64,000 nucleotides of DNA from the NCBI GenBank assembly GCA_015058015.1, contig SVDM01000008.1, positions 35,853 through 99,852 on the forward strand, read 5' to 3'. A program made the translations under genes and the position numbers. Source of the DNA: Lachnospiraceae bacterium (GTDB lineage Bacteria; Bacillota; Clostridia; Lachnospirales; Lachnospiraceae). Shown here one piece after another: positions 16,939 through 25,842 of the stretch (position 1 is its first letter; each line of letters begins with the position of its first letter). A model generated the notes under the pieces. That model searched no databases. It saw only the letters and a program-made list of their open reading frames with translations, and was not told the DNA's origin.

Positions 16939-17712
16939 CTACTTAACTGCCTTAATCATAAACATGGGAGTCGAGTTATAGTTAATCTTTTCCTTGCGTG
17001 AATACAATATATCGCTGACATTCTCACGAAGAATTACTCTTGACGCACCCATTTCCTCCAGAAGATCCTTATCCCAGAAGGGTCTGTTCTCACCGGTAAG
17101 GGGAAGCATATCAGCTATACGCTCCATCTTGTCAAAGTCAGCACCGATATTGTAATCCTCGAAATCCTCGGTATATACGTTCTTCCTGTCTGCCTCATAG
17201 CCGGCCAGGGATTCTTCGTCACGAAGATAGTTGTACCAGTTGGCATCGAATACCAGCAGTAATCCTTCCGGCTTTAATACCCGCAGCCACTCTTCGTAAG
17301 CTTTCCCCGGCTCCTGAAGATTCCAAGTAAGGTTACGGGAAAATACCACGTCAAAGGCTTCGGATTCAAAGGTCAAATCCTGGGCATTCTGAATCTCAAA
17401 ATGCATCTTCTCTGTTAGCTGTGCCGCATTAAACCGGGCCTGTTCAAGCATATCCGGTGAAAAGTCAGCAGATGTAACACTGTATCCTTGCTCCGTTAAG
17501 ATAATGGAGATAAATCCCGGGCCGCATCCGATATCCAGTATGTGAATATCCTTTCTTGCCCTGCCGGGAAATGCCTCGTCAATCTGTTCTGTAAGATACT
17601 GTGACCAGGTCTTCCTCTGAATACCGGACAGCTCCTCCTGATTAACCACAGAGTAGCCGTAAGCCCTGTTCTTCCAGTATTCTCTGTTTTCCGAAAAAAG
17701 TTGTAAATCCAT
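16939..17712 (-). CDS. Class I SAM-dependent methyltransferase (first of a pair)
   Basis: Methyltransferase of 257 residues, clearly paralogous to the next gene: motif I ILDIGCGPGFISIIL, motif II VTSADFSPDML, motif IV DVVFSRNLTWNLQEP, and the same tail MFMIKAVK. The start at 17712 is set by GGAGG eight bases upstream. The substrate is unknown. A SAM-dependent role in small-molecule or metalloid methylation is possible, but no motif proves it. Confidence 0.87.
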   Translation of the reverse strand: MDLQLFSENREYWKNRAYGYSVVNQEELSGIQRKTWSQYLTEQIDEAFPGRARKDIHILDIGCGPGFISIILTEQGYSVTSADFSPDMLEQARFNAAQLTEKMHFEIQNAQDLTFESEAFDVVFSRNLTWNLQEPGKAYEEWLRVLKPEGLLLVFDANWYNYLRDEESLAGYEADRKNVYTEDFEDYNIGADFDKMERIADMLPLTGENRPFWDKDLLEEMGASRVILRENVSDILYSRKEKINYNSTPMFMIKAVK

Positions 17713-17737
17713 TGTTGTAACCTCCGACTCGCCCACT

Positions 17738-17766
17738 AGTATACAAAGATTAGGGTGGGTTCACAA
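17738..17766 (-). promoter_or_regulatory. Promoter of the methyltransferase pair
   Basis: On the minus strand TTGTGA (plus 17761-17766) and TATACT (17738-17743), 17 bases apart. Confidence 0.6.
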
Positions 17767-17910
17767 GCCCCCGGGGGGGATACAACTTAGGCTAAAATCA
17801 AACAAAAGGATGATTTATTCCGATGGATTTTATGGGAGAATTCTTGTTGAGGAATTATGATATAGCAAACAAAATTTGGGTAGCAGTTTGGCTATAGAAA
17901 GGGGATTAAT

Positions 17911-18618
17911 ATGAAGAAGAAGATTGTAGTAGTAACATTATCGGCAGTTCTTGTTACAGGACTTTTATCAGCATGCGGAGGAAGCAGTAATGCCGGCGGT
18001 AGCTCTTCTGCAGCATCAAGTACGGCACAAAGCACATCTGCATCAACCGAAGCGCAGTCAAGTAGCGCGGCTGCAGATGGTGAATTCGCAAAGGGACTTA
18101 AAGGGGATGGGCCTAAAGAACTTTCCTGCAAATATGCGGATTTCAAAGTACCTGAAGGAATGAAATGGGAAGTATACACCTACACAGGTAAGCCTGAGGC
18201 GAAGACCACAGGTAGTGTAGTTATGCATACCGGAACTAAAGATACATCTCTTCTCTGGTTTGAGGTTTCCACAACACGTATGATTTCAGGTGCTAAATCT
18301 TCAACAGGTAAGGCCAAGGGTATTGAGACCCTTGAGGAAGCAGCTAATGAGTGCTTCAGGATGCATGGTGAGAGCACCAAGGGTGAAAGAACCGATATTG
18401 AAAAGATTAAGATTGGTGATTACGAATATCAGGTACTTACCATCAAGAGCCAGTACAAGGATGAGACCTTCCTTGTAACCGCTTACAAGACAAGCGATGG
18501 TCTTGATGCTTACGTTGAGATTACCGTCAACAACAAGCCTACGGGTTCTGCAGGTTCTGCACTAAACTACAAGGAAGGATTGGCACAGGATTTCATCAAA
18601 TCTATCAAATTGAAATAG
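17911..18618 (+). CDS. Lipoprotein of unknown function
   Basis: Secreted, membrane-anchored protein of 235 residues. A lysine-rich start and hydrophobic stretch lead into the lipobox LLSAC, with the lipidated cysteine at residue 22. A Ser/Ala/Gly-rich linker (about 23-55) precedes a folded domain of about 180 residues that I do not recognise. GAAAGGGG stands before the ATG. It is divergent from the methyltransferases and converges on the GH3 gene, with only five bases between the stops and no hairpin. Confidence 0.85.
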   Translation: MKKKIVVVTLSAVLVTGLLSACGGSSNAGGSSSAASSTAQSTSASTEAQSSSAAADGEFAKGLKGDGPKELSCKYADFKVPEGMKWEVYTYTGKPEAKTTGSVVMHTGTKDTSLLWFEVSTTRMISGAKSSTGKAKGIETLEEAANECFRMHGESTKGERTDIEKIKIGDYEYQVLTIKSQYKDETFLVTAYKTSDGLDAYVEITVNNKPTGSAGSALNYKEGLAQDFIKSIKLK

Positions 18619-18623
18619 ACAAA

Positions 18624-21005
18624 CTATTCAAAATCACCAAACAGCTGAATAAAGGCCCTGGCGGAGTGCCCATTGGCGGCATGAACCAGGGCTTGTCCTA
18701 ACCTGTAAGGCAGTAACCCCTGACTTTGACACACAATGGCATCCAAGGTTCCGTCTACGGCACCGCTTATCATCATCATGACTTCAGGGTCATCATGGGG
18801 CTTATCCTTGTGCATTGCGTATACCACTTGTTTGGTAATGTTAAAGATAAGCTTACCCAGAAGAGAGTGCTTTGCCAGCTGGCGGATGGAATTATTCATA
18901 GTAAGTGCTCCGCGACTTGTGTCCGTAAAGTTGCTCAAAGTCTTACCATAGAGCTTGGCGAATTGTTCTTTACTGATATTAAAATCTTCGCCCTCTTGTC
19001 TGAAATACTCGCAAAGCACACCGGTCATGTCCGGATTGTAATCCACGCCTGTAACTTCTATATCCTTCGAAAGACGGATATCCTCCACAGAGGCTCCTAT
19101 CATTATCTTGTAAGTTCCGGTTGGAACAATAAAATCATCTCTATCCACATCAAAGAGACTAAAGCTACGCTCATCTAAAGTAATCTCTAAGACTTGGCTT
19201 TCCCCGGGCTCTAAAAGCTTTGTTTTGGCAAAGCCTCGCAGTTCCTTAGCTGCCCGCAAGTATCTGCATCCTGGATTACCTACGTATAACTGCACTGCTT
19301 CCCGTCCGGCCCGGCTACCTGTATTGGTTACTTTAAGGGTGACATTTATCTTACCCTCCCGGAATTCCTCCGGCACCCTAAGATCAGAGTACTCGAAAGT
19401 GGTATAGGACAGACCGAAACCAAAGGGGTACATAACCTTATGGCCATAGGTGCTGTAATATCTGTATCCTACGAAGATGCTTTCTCTGTATTCCACATCA
19501 AGGTTGACCCGGCTAAAGAAGTTGTAAGCCGGAGTGCTCTTTAAGGTTAAGGGAAATGTCTCTGCCAACTTTCCACTGGGACTAACCTCCCCGCACAAAA
19601 GCTTGGCTGCACTTTCCTGTACCGCTTCGCCACCTAAGTACATCATAAGAATAGCCCTAACCCTGTGTCTGAAGCTTATGTTCATGGGAGCGCCGCCAAA
19701 GGCTACGAAAACCACATCTTTTGTCTTTTCTAAGATCTTATCCACAAGACGAACCTGGTTATAAGGAATATCCAAGGTTTTTCTGTCATACCCTTCCCCT
19801 TCAGCCTTATCCGTCAGGCCACCGTAGAACAGCACTGTATCCCCGGGCTTGATGGCATCTAACGCCTCTTTTTCCAAGGGAATCAGAGGAAGATTTATAT
19901 CGGAGTCGTATCCTTTATGGAATACAACATCAAAACCTACTTTAGCCAGGCATTCCACACCGGTCTGCACATGTTTGACATTGATATGACTGCTTCCCCC
20001 GCCCTGAAAACGGGTATTAACAGCCAAATCCCCGATAACGACTATTCTGCCCCCGGCAGATAAGGGGAGTATTCCGTCGTTTTTTAGAAGTACGGCGGAG
20101 CCTAAGGATAGCTGCAGGGCCACGTCATGGGAATTCTTCAAATCGGCAGTGTGGTCGATTAGTTTGGCACCCTGACTTCTGGCAAGATTTGCAACTCTGC
20201 CGGCAGCAGTGGTAAGAGCTTTTTTGCTTAAAGTGCCGCTTTTTAAAGCCCGGCGCACTGAACCAAAGTGAACACCCTTATTACCAGGCATCTCTAAGTC
20301 CATTCCCGCTTCTATGCTTTTGGGCAGATTAGAGCAAGCGCCCCAGTCTGAGACCACCAGGCCCTTAAAGCCCCATTTGTCTCGCAGCAGGTCTGTTAAA
20401 AGGTGCTTGTTCTGGGTTCCGTACTCACCGTTTACCATGTTATAGCAAGCCATGATGGTGGTGGGCTGAGCCTGCCTTACCGTCATCTCAAAGGCGGCAG
20501 TATAAATCTCTCGCAAGGCTCTTTCATCTATCTGACTGTTGGATATCATCCTGTTGGATTCCTGGTTGTTGCCGGCGTAGTGTTTAAGGGAAGTGCCCAC
20601 TCCTTTTTCCTGCATGGCATTTACAAAGGAGGTGGCCAGAGAGCCGGCCAGATAAGGATCTTCAGAATAGTATTCGAAGTTACGACCGCATAAGGGGATG
20701 CGCTTAATGTTTACACCGGGGCCAAGGACAACAGATACCTTATTGGCCAGGGCTTCGTCGGCTATGGCACTAGCCTCTTTGGCTATAAGTTCTCTGTCCC
20801 AGCTGCATGCAGCAGCACTGGCAGTGGGAAATGCCGTAGCATACTTACTGTCATTGTTGTGGCCAAGCAAGGCGCCTTCCGGCATACGAAGACCGTGGGG
20901 GCCGTCGGATAGTAGAATGGAGGGCAACTTACCATTACAATCGTTGGTGTGCCAGGCTCCATTGCCGGATATTAAGCTTATGGTTTCTTCCCGTGATAAT
21001 TTCAT
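18624..21005 (-). CDS. Glycoside hydrolase family 3 (beta-glucosidase-like)
   Basis: Retaining glycosidase of 793 residues without signal peptide, so probably cytoplasmic, acting on imported oligosaccharides. The GH3 barrel holds SLKHYAGNNQ (Lys141, His142) and the nucleophile in VVSDWGA (Asp220). The alpha/beta domain spans about 290-500, and a fibronectin III-like domain about 560-635. The last 150 residues form a helical region beyond the usual end. Likely substrates are beta-glucosides or beta-xylosides. It is the last of four minus-strand genes spaced by 16-21 bases. Confidence 0.93.
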   Translation of the reverse strand: MKLSREETISLISGNGAWHTNDCNGKLPSILLSDGPHGLRMPEGALLGHNNDSKYATAFPTASAAACSWDRELIAKEASAIADEALANKVSVVLGPGVNIKRIPLCGRNFEYYSEDPYLAGSLATSFVNAMQEKGVGTSLKHYAGNNQESNRMISNSQIDERALREIYTAAFEMTVRQAQPTTIMACYNMVNGEYGTQNKHLLTDLLRDKWGFKGLVVSDWGACSNLPKSIEAGMDLEMPGNKGVHFGSVRRALKSGTLSKKALTTAAGRVANLARSQGAKLIDHTADLKNSHDVALQLSLGSAVLLKNDGILPLSAGGRIVVIGDLAVNTRFQGGGSSHINVKHVQTGVECLAKVGFDVVFHKGYDSDINLPLIPLEKEALDAIKPGDTVLFYGGLTDKAEGEGYDRKTLDIPYNQVRLVDKILEKTKDVVFVAFGGAPMNISFRHRVRAILMMYLGGEAVQESAAKLLCGEVSPSGKLAETFPLTLKSTPAYNFFSRVNLDVEYRESIFVGYRYYSTYGHKVMYPFGFGLSYTTFEYSDLRVPEEFREGKINVTLKVTNTGSRAGREAVQLYVGNPGCRYLRAAKELRGFAKTKLLEPGESQVLEITLDERSFSLFDVDRDDFIVPTGTYKIMIGASVEDIRLSKDIEVTGVDYNPDMTGVLCEYFRQEGEDFNISKEQFAKLYGKTLSNFTDTSRGALTMNNSIRQLAKHSLLGKLIFNITKQVVYAMHKDKPHDDPEVMMMISGAVDGTLDAIVCQSQGLLPYRLGQALVHAANGHSARAFIQLFGDFE

Positions 21006-21021
21006 AACCGAATATCCCCTC

Positions 21022-21258
21022 TCATCGCCAGGATTTAAGAATGTCTAGTAGTTCTTCTTCATAGGAAGCACCGAACTCCTCCTGGCGTCCGGTGCTTCTT
21101 ATATTACTTTCAGCTCCACGCTCGGGAGCAGGGAATTCCCATATATTATAGCGGAGCCCTTTATGCTCGAAGTCGATGCTGCCGCAATCGTCCTCCTCGG
21201 AATAAGAATATTTTATTCCCATATTGTTTAATTGGTTTTGAATCTTTTGAAGTCTCAT
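21022..21258 (-). CDS. Small conserved-looking protein of unknown function
   Basis: Protein of 78 residues, mixed alpha/beta, with acidic and aromatic stretches and an EELLDILKSW ending. I do not recognise a family. I chose the ATG at 21258, nine bases after AAAGG; the upstream ATG at 21267 touches that site. It sits between the NAT and GH3 genes in the same run and has regular spacing, which supports it as a real gene. Confidence 0.7.
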   Translation of the reverse strand: MRLQKIQNQLNNMGIKYSYSEEDDCGSIDFEHKGLRYNIWEFPAPERGAESNIRSTGRQEEFGASYEEELLDILKSWR

Positions 21259-21279
21259 AAAAGGCATCCTTTCATAGTG

Positions 21280-22029
21280 CTATAGATTTATTCCGAAATA
21301 TTTGCTTAAAGTTTCTCTAAACTCTTCGTCAGTCGTAAGGGTACGCTCCTCCACCCTATCACCTACTTTGGACTTGAACTCTCTGTCGGTGATAGAGTAG
21401 TATCCGTCGGGGCGGCGAAGGTTTACAAGGGTTAAGGTGACAAAACGTCCCTCCGGGTTGGTACAGCAGAAGTAGTTCATGGCTTCGAACTCAATATCCG
21501 GCTGAGGTTGGGTTGTCATATAGAGGACACTTTCGGTTTCCCCTTCCTCGTTAAGGCGCTTTAGGTTCCACCAGTAATCATCGGCCTTCTCGAACCAGAA
21601 AGTCTCACCGAAGATATCCTGCTTTAATCCATCCTCAAGCTTAACGCAGCCGTAGGGCATGGGGCCGCCGAAGCCCACATCCGCAAAGTAGAGTCCGTCA
21701 GAAAATCTTATAAAGTTACCCCGGTGCATAACCGGGCGGTCGAAGCTTCTGACACGGCAGAATACGGAGAATACATCGAATCCCGTCTCTTCTAAGAAGT
21801 GTTTGAAGAGTCCGTTTAATTCGAAGCAGTAGCCCCCTCTTTTATTGGTGATTATCTTATTGAAAAGTGAGTCTGTATCAACCAATACTTTTTTCTTTAG
21901 ATAATTACATTCCAAATCCTCGAAAGGAATGCTGCACTGATGAGCTTGAATTATCTTATCCAGCGCTGCCTTGTCAAGAACAGCAGGCCTTTCGATGCCT
22001 AATCTTTCATAATATGCTTTTAAATCCAT
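21280..22029 (-). CDS. Arylamine N-acetyltransferase
   Basis: NAT-family enzyme of 249 residues that moves an acetyl or related acyl group from CoA to an arylamine or to another amine. The catalytic triad is visible: Cys68 in RGGYCFE, His102 in VMHRGNF and Asp117 in DVGFGG. AGGGG precedes the ATG. It is the second gene of the four-gene minus-strand run. In gut anaerobes its natural substrate is unknown. Confidence 0.94.
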   Translation of the reverse strand: MDLKAYYERLGIERPAVLDKAALDKIIQAHQCSIPFEDLECNYLKKKVLVDTDSLFNKIITNKRGGYCFELNGLFKHFLEETGFDVFSVFCRVRSFDRPVMHRGNFIRFSDGLYFADVGFGGPMPYGCVKLEDGLKQDIFGETFWFEKADDYWWNLKRLNEEGETESVLYMTTQPQPDIEFEAMNYFCCTNPEGRFVTLTLVNLRRPDGYYSITDREFKSKVGDRVEERTLTTDEEFRETLSKYFGINL

Positions 22030-22048
22030 TGTTTCCCCTCACATATGG

Positions 22049-23824
22049 TTATTGTTTAGAAATACTCTTTAAATTAAATGTCTTCTCACCCTTCTTGGTG
22101 ACTCTTGCCTTAACGTTATCGCCGGCTCTAAACGTAATAAGCTCCTCATTATCGGCGAATTTCTGTCTGTATATATTGCCGTCGCTTCCTTCGAAGTACA
22201 CATAGGTATCTCCGGAAATGTCTACGTACTGGATGGAGCTTATGGTAAAGGTGGCATCAGTAACCTCGCCCTCATCACCTGCTTCCGGTTTTTGCTCGCC
22301 GGGTTTAGGCTCAGGTAAGACACCGCCGTTTAAGAGCTTCCTATACTGGGCAAAGCAATCATCTAAATTGGATGCAGTTGTTACTATATTGTATGACTGG
22401 ACATTAACCATGGCATAGAGTTTTACGATACCGCTGGCATCCTTAAGCACCATAACGTAGGTGGGCTGCTCGTCTACATTTATAAGAGAGGGGAAGGAGG
22501 CTTGATAGCGTTTCTCCTGAACCTCACCTTCTGCGGCAGACATGGCAGAGTTCTCATCCGCTCCTGCAATGGTGTAGTAGTGGGCATCGCCGGTACGCTG
22601 GTTAACCAGGATAAATCCTACGTTGGAAGCGTCATCATTAACTGATGTAACACCGGTATAGATCCAGATGTCTCCGTCTTTTGCGATATAACCGTAATCC
22701 GGCTGGTTCTCTCCGCCGTCATTCTTGGTCTGAGTCGCACGGCGCACACCCTTCTTGGCAAATTTGGAGTTAATATATCCGTTGGATAAAAGTCCGTTCC
22801 AGTTGTACTGAGTAACCAGGAGTTCACCGTCAAATACTTCATCAACCCAGGTGGGAACATCGGCCAAATCATAGTAGGTGCTTTCGCCGGTGCAGGGATT
22901 GCATACGATGGCACCGATTACAGTCTTACCGTCGAAGAGACCGATCTTGAAGCCGTATACGCTGGCTACATAGAAGGGGTTACCCTGCTCGTCTATCTCA
23001 AAGTGAATATTTCCGAATATCTTGGTGGGGAACTGGAAGCGCAGGTGACGTTCCAGATTATCCCCGAAATATCCTGAAGGAACGTATTTCATTCCCTGAG
23101 GAAGGGGGTTGTACTTGGCATCCTGACCTACAGGGTCAACGGATACGTATCCCGGAATTCCGTGGTCTTTGTTGGCCCAATACTTGAAGAATCCGGCATA
23201 ATCAAGGGCAGAAACCTTAAGGGGTGCCCCATTATAATCTATCTGTGAATAGTCCTCGGATACATTGTACTGGCTGACAAGGTCTGACAAGGTACCCATC
23301 TCTCTGTTACCGAACTTAATGGCAGAGCTTGTATCCATAAGAGCTATCTTGGATACGGCGGTGGACTGGTCGATGTCTTCCGTGAACTCACAATCCTTAA
23401 GCTGCATAATGCTTGAGTATTCCTTGGCATGGAAGAGTTCAAGTCCGTATAATCTCATAAGAATCATACCGCCTATTAAAACGGCAATGGCAATAAAACC
23501 GATCTTAACGGGCTTATTCAGACTGTTCTTGTCCCTGCCTCCCCTAAGGTAGTTGGATACACTCTGGATTCCCAGAAGGCAGGTGCCGGGAAGGATTACA
23601 CAGAAAGCCAGGTAGGTCCAGGTCTGTGTGGAGTGAATGTTCATGGGTGGGAGCATTGTATAGTAGGAAATACCCAGCCACAATACGTACAAAACAGCAA
23701 GAATAATCTTAGCCTTTCTGCTGAATGTACGCAAATCTACGGTTCTTTCACGATGGCCGTTGTTGAAGGCCCTGCGAAATCTCTCAAAGCCGCCTCCAAA
23801 GGCGTCGAAATTCATGTTTTTCAT
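22049..23824 (-). CDS. Multi-domain membrane protein of unknown function
   Basis: Protein of 591 residues with a basic cytoplasmic start, three or four membrane segments (about 35-55, 68-90 and 112-132), and a large extracytoplasmic part. The latter ends in an OB-like domain of about 80 residues (TISSIQYVDISGDTYVYFEG) after a proline/glutamate-rich linker. I recognise no named family. The start at 23824 has AAAGGAG eight bases upstream. It heads the four-gene minus-strand run with the NAT, the small protein and GH3. Confidence 0.75.
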   Translation of the reverse strand: MKNMNFDAFGGGFERFRRAFNNGHRERTVDLRTFSRKAKIILAVLYVLWLGISYYTMLPPMNIHSTQTWTYLAFCVILPGTCLLGIQSVSNYLRGGRDKNSLNKPVKIGFIAIAVLIGGMILMRLYGLELFHAKEYSSIMQLKDCEFTEDIDQSTAVSKIALMDTSSAIKFGNREMGTLSDLVSQYNVSEDYSQIDYNGAPLKVSALDYAGFFKYWANKDHGIPGYVSVDPVGQDAKYNPLPQGMKYVPSGYFGDNLERHLRFQFPTKIFGNIHFEIDEQGNPFYVASVYGFKIGLFDGKTVIGAIVCNPCTGESTYYDLADVPTWVDEVFDGELLVTQYNWNGLLSNGYINSKFAKKGVRRATQTKNDGGENQPDYGYIAKDGDIWIYTGVTSVNDDASNVGFILVNQRTGDAHYYTIAGADENSAMSAAEGEVQEKRYQASFPSLINVDEQPTYVMVLKDASGIVKLYAMVNVQSYNIVTTASNLDDCFAQYRKLLNGGVLPEPKPGEQKPEAGDEGEVTDATFTISSIQYVDISGDTYVYFEGSDGNIYRQKFADNEELITFRAGDNVKARVTKKGEKTFNLKSISKQ

Positions 23825-23930
23825 CTTGCTTCTCCTTTGAAAATACTTATGGTTCATTATACCATATATGTCTTTCTTTCATACCCCAAAAAAATCCAAA
23901 AAAAACAAATCATTTTCATAAATAAACGCA

Positions 23931-23959
23931 TTCTGAAAAGTTTTTTTCGGTGGTATAAT
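23931..23959 (+). promoter_or_regulatory. Promoter of the fucose-isomerase-like gene
   Basis: TATAAT at 23954-23959 with a weak TTCTGA at 23931-23936 (17 bases). The spacer is T-rich. Confidence 0.5.
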
Positions 23960-23998
23960 CATATTTAACAGTATGAATACAATAGGAGGTTATAGGAT

Positions 23999-25483
23999 AT
24001 GAACAATATACCACAGGTTAAGATCGGAATTGTGGCTGTTAGCCGTGACTGTTTCCCGGAGAGCTTGTCAGTAGACAGAAGAAAAGCCCTTATTAAGGCT
24101 TACACAGACAAGTATGATGCTAAGAACATTTACGAGTGCCCCATCTGTATCGTTGAAAGCGAGATTCACATGGTACAGGCTCTTGAAGATGTTAAGAAAG
24201 CCGGATGCAATGCTTTGGTTGTATACCTCGGCAATTTCGGACCGGAGATTTCAGAGACCCTTCTTGCCAAGCATTTTGAAGGACCTAAGATGTTTATCGC
24301 AGCAGCCGAGGAAAGCCAGGCAGATCTTCTTGACGGAAGAGGCGATGCATATTGCGGAATGCTTAATGCAAGCTACAACTTAAAGCTTCGCAGTATCAGG
24401 GCTTATATCCCTGAGTATCCCGTTGGCACAGCAGAAGAGTGTGCTGATATGATTGAAGAATTTGTACCCATTGCAAGAGCTCTTGTAGGACTTTCCGAGC
24501 TTAAGATTATTTCTTTTGGTCCACGTCCCATGAACTTCCTTGCATGTAACGCACCCATTCAGCAGCTTTACAACATGGGTATAGAGATAGAAGAGAACTC
24601 CGAGCTTGACCTTTTCGAGGCATTTAACAAGCATGAAGGAGACCCCAGAATTCCCGACAAGATTAAAGAGATGGAAGGAGAGCTTGGCTGCGCCAACAAG
24701 AAGCCTGAGATTCTCCCCAAGCTTGCTCAGTATGAACTTACATTACTTGATTGGGTTGAGGAGCATAAGGGTTATCGCAAATGCGTAGCTATCGCCGGTA
24801 AATGCTGGCCTGCATTCCAGACCCAGTTCGGATTCGTTCCGTGCTACGTTAACAGCCGCTTAGCAGGCATGGGAATTCCCGTATCCTGCGAGGTTGATAT
24901 CTACGGATGTTTAAGTGAATTCATCGGAACCTGCGTAAGTAACGATGTGGTTACACTTCTTGATATCAACAACTCAGTACCGGCAGATATGTACAAAGAA
25001 GCTATCGAAGGTAAGTTTAATTACACTCATAAAGATACATTTATGGGCTTCCATTGCGGCAATACAAACGCAAAGAAGTTATCTTCCTGCGAGATGAAGT
25101 ACCAGAAGATTATGGCAAGAAATCTTCCTATCGAGGTTACCAACGGAACTCTCGAGGGAGATATTGCGCCGGGAGATATTACCTTCTACAGAATCCAGTC
25201 TACGGCTGACAATAAGCTTCGTGCTTATATTGCACAGGGCGAGGTACTTCCTGTAGCGACCAAGTCCTTTGGAGGTATCGGAGTATTTGCTATACCCGAG
25301 ATGGGACGTTTCTATCGCCACGTGCTTATAGAGAAGAACTTCCCTCATCACGGAGCAGTTGCCTTCGGACATTTCGGCAAGGCATTATTCGAGGTATTCA
25401 AGTACGCAGGAGTTCCGGTTGAAGATCTTAATTATAACCAGCCAAAGAGCCTGCCGTACCCGACAGAGAATCCTTTTGCATAA
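23999..25483 (+). CDS. L-fucose/L-arabinose isomerase-like protein
   Basis: Soluble protein of 494 residues with the overall form of the L-fucose isomerase superfamily: an N-terminal region starting with IGIVAVSRDCFPESL, a Rossmann-like part, and a C-terminal domain. These enzymes interconvert aldose and ketose with a divalent metal. Exact substrate cannot be read, and some members of the group act on other sugars. AGGAGG precedes the ATG. The gene has its own promoter and terminator. Confidence 0.82.
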   Translation: MNNIPQVKIGIVAVSRDCFPESLSVDRRKALIKAYTDKYDAKNIYECPICIVESEIHMVQALEDVKKAGCNALVVYLGNFGPEISETLLAKHFEGPKMFIAAAEESQADLLDGRGDAYCGMLNASYNLKLRSIRAYIPEYPVGTAEECADMIEEFVPIARALVGLSELKIISFGPRPMNFLACNAPIQQLYNMGIEIEENSELDLFEAFNKHEGDPRIPDKIKEMEGELGCANKKPEILPKLAQYELTLLDWVEEHKGYRKCVAIAGKCWPAFQTQFGFVPCYVNSRLAGMGIPVSCEVDIYGCLSEFIGTCVSNDVVTLLDINNSVPADMYKEAIEGKFNYTHKDTFMGFHCGNTNAKKLSSCEMKYQKIMARNLPIEVTNGTLEGDIAPGDITFYRIQSTADNKLRAYIAQGEVLPVATKSFGGIGVFAIPEMGRFYRHVLIEKNFPHHGAVAFGHFGKALFEVFKYAGVPVEDLNYNQPKSLPYPTENPFA

Positions 25484-25503
25484 TACAATTTCATAAGAAT
25501 AAA

Positions 25504-25532
25504 GCCGGGACCTTAGGTCCCGGCAATATTTT
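25504..25532 (+). terminator. Terminator after the isomerase-like gene
   Basis: Nine-bp stem GCCGGGACC (25504-25512) and GGTCCCGGC (25516-25524) with a TTA loop, then AATATTTTT. Confidence 0.9.
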
Positions 25533-25842
25533 TGAGTAGAAAGACTTTCTCCCCACTCTGTTATTGGGAAGGGCTAATTATATAAAAGGGGAAAACCAGC
25601 CCTACATCTGATTTGAGTATAACGAGACCACAGTCACCATTCAACGAGTTGAAATCTGCAAGCATCCTTTATGTAACGGGTGCACATTTTGACGAGCCGT
25701 AACAGGGCACCTTGCACACCGCATTCTTGATTAGAATTGTTCCTATATGTTATAATCTATACATTGCATAAGGGGGATTAAATAGGAGATGCAAGTATCT
25801 GTTGATGTTTAGCTATACGTGACTGTAGGGGGAAGGACGTAA
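25533..25842. other. Intergenic leader with promoter and small palindrome
   Basis: About 310 bases. It holds the perfect palindrome TTCAAC-GA-GTTGAA (25640-25653), some longer weak pairings (GGTGC/GCACC near 25680-25712) and the promoter TTGATT (25727-25732)/TATAAT (25751-25756) with an 18-base spacer. The transcript would have a leader of about 80 bases before the regulator gene. No gene seen. Confidence 0.5.
25727..25756 (+). promoter_or_regulatory. Promoter of the PucR/CdaR-type gene
   Basis: TTGATT and TATAAT, 18 bases apart, 87 bases before the start codon. Confidence 0.65.
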
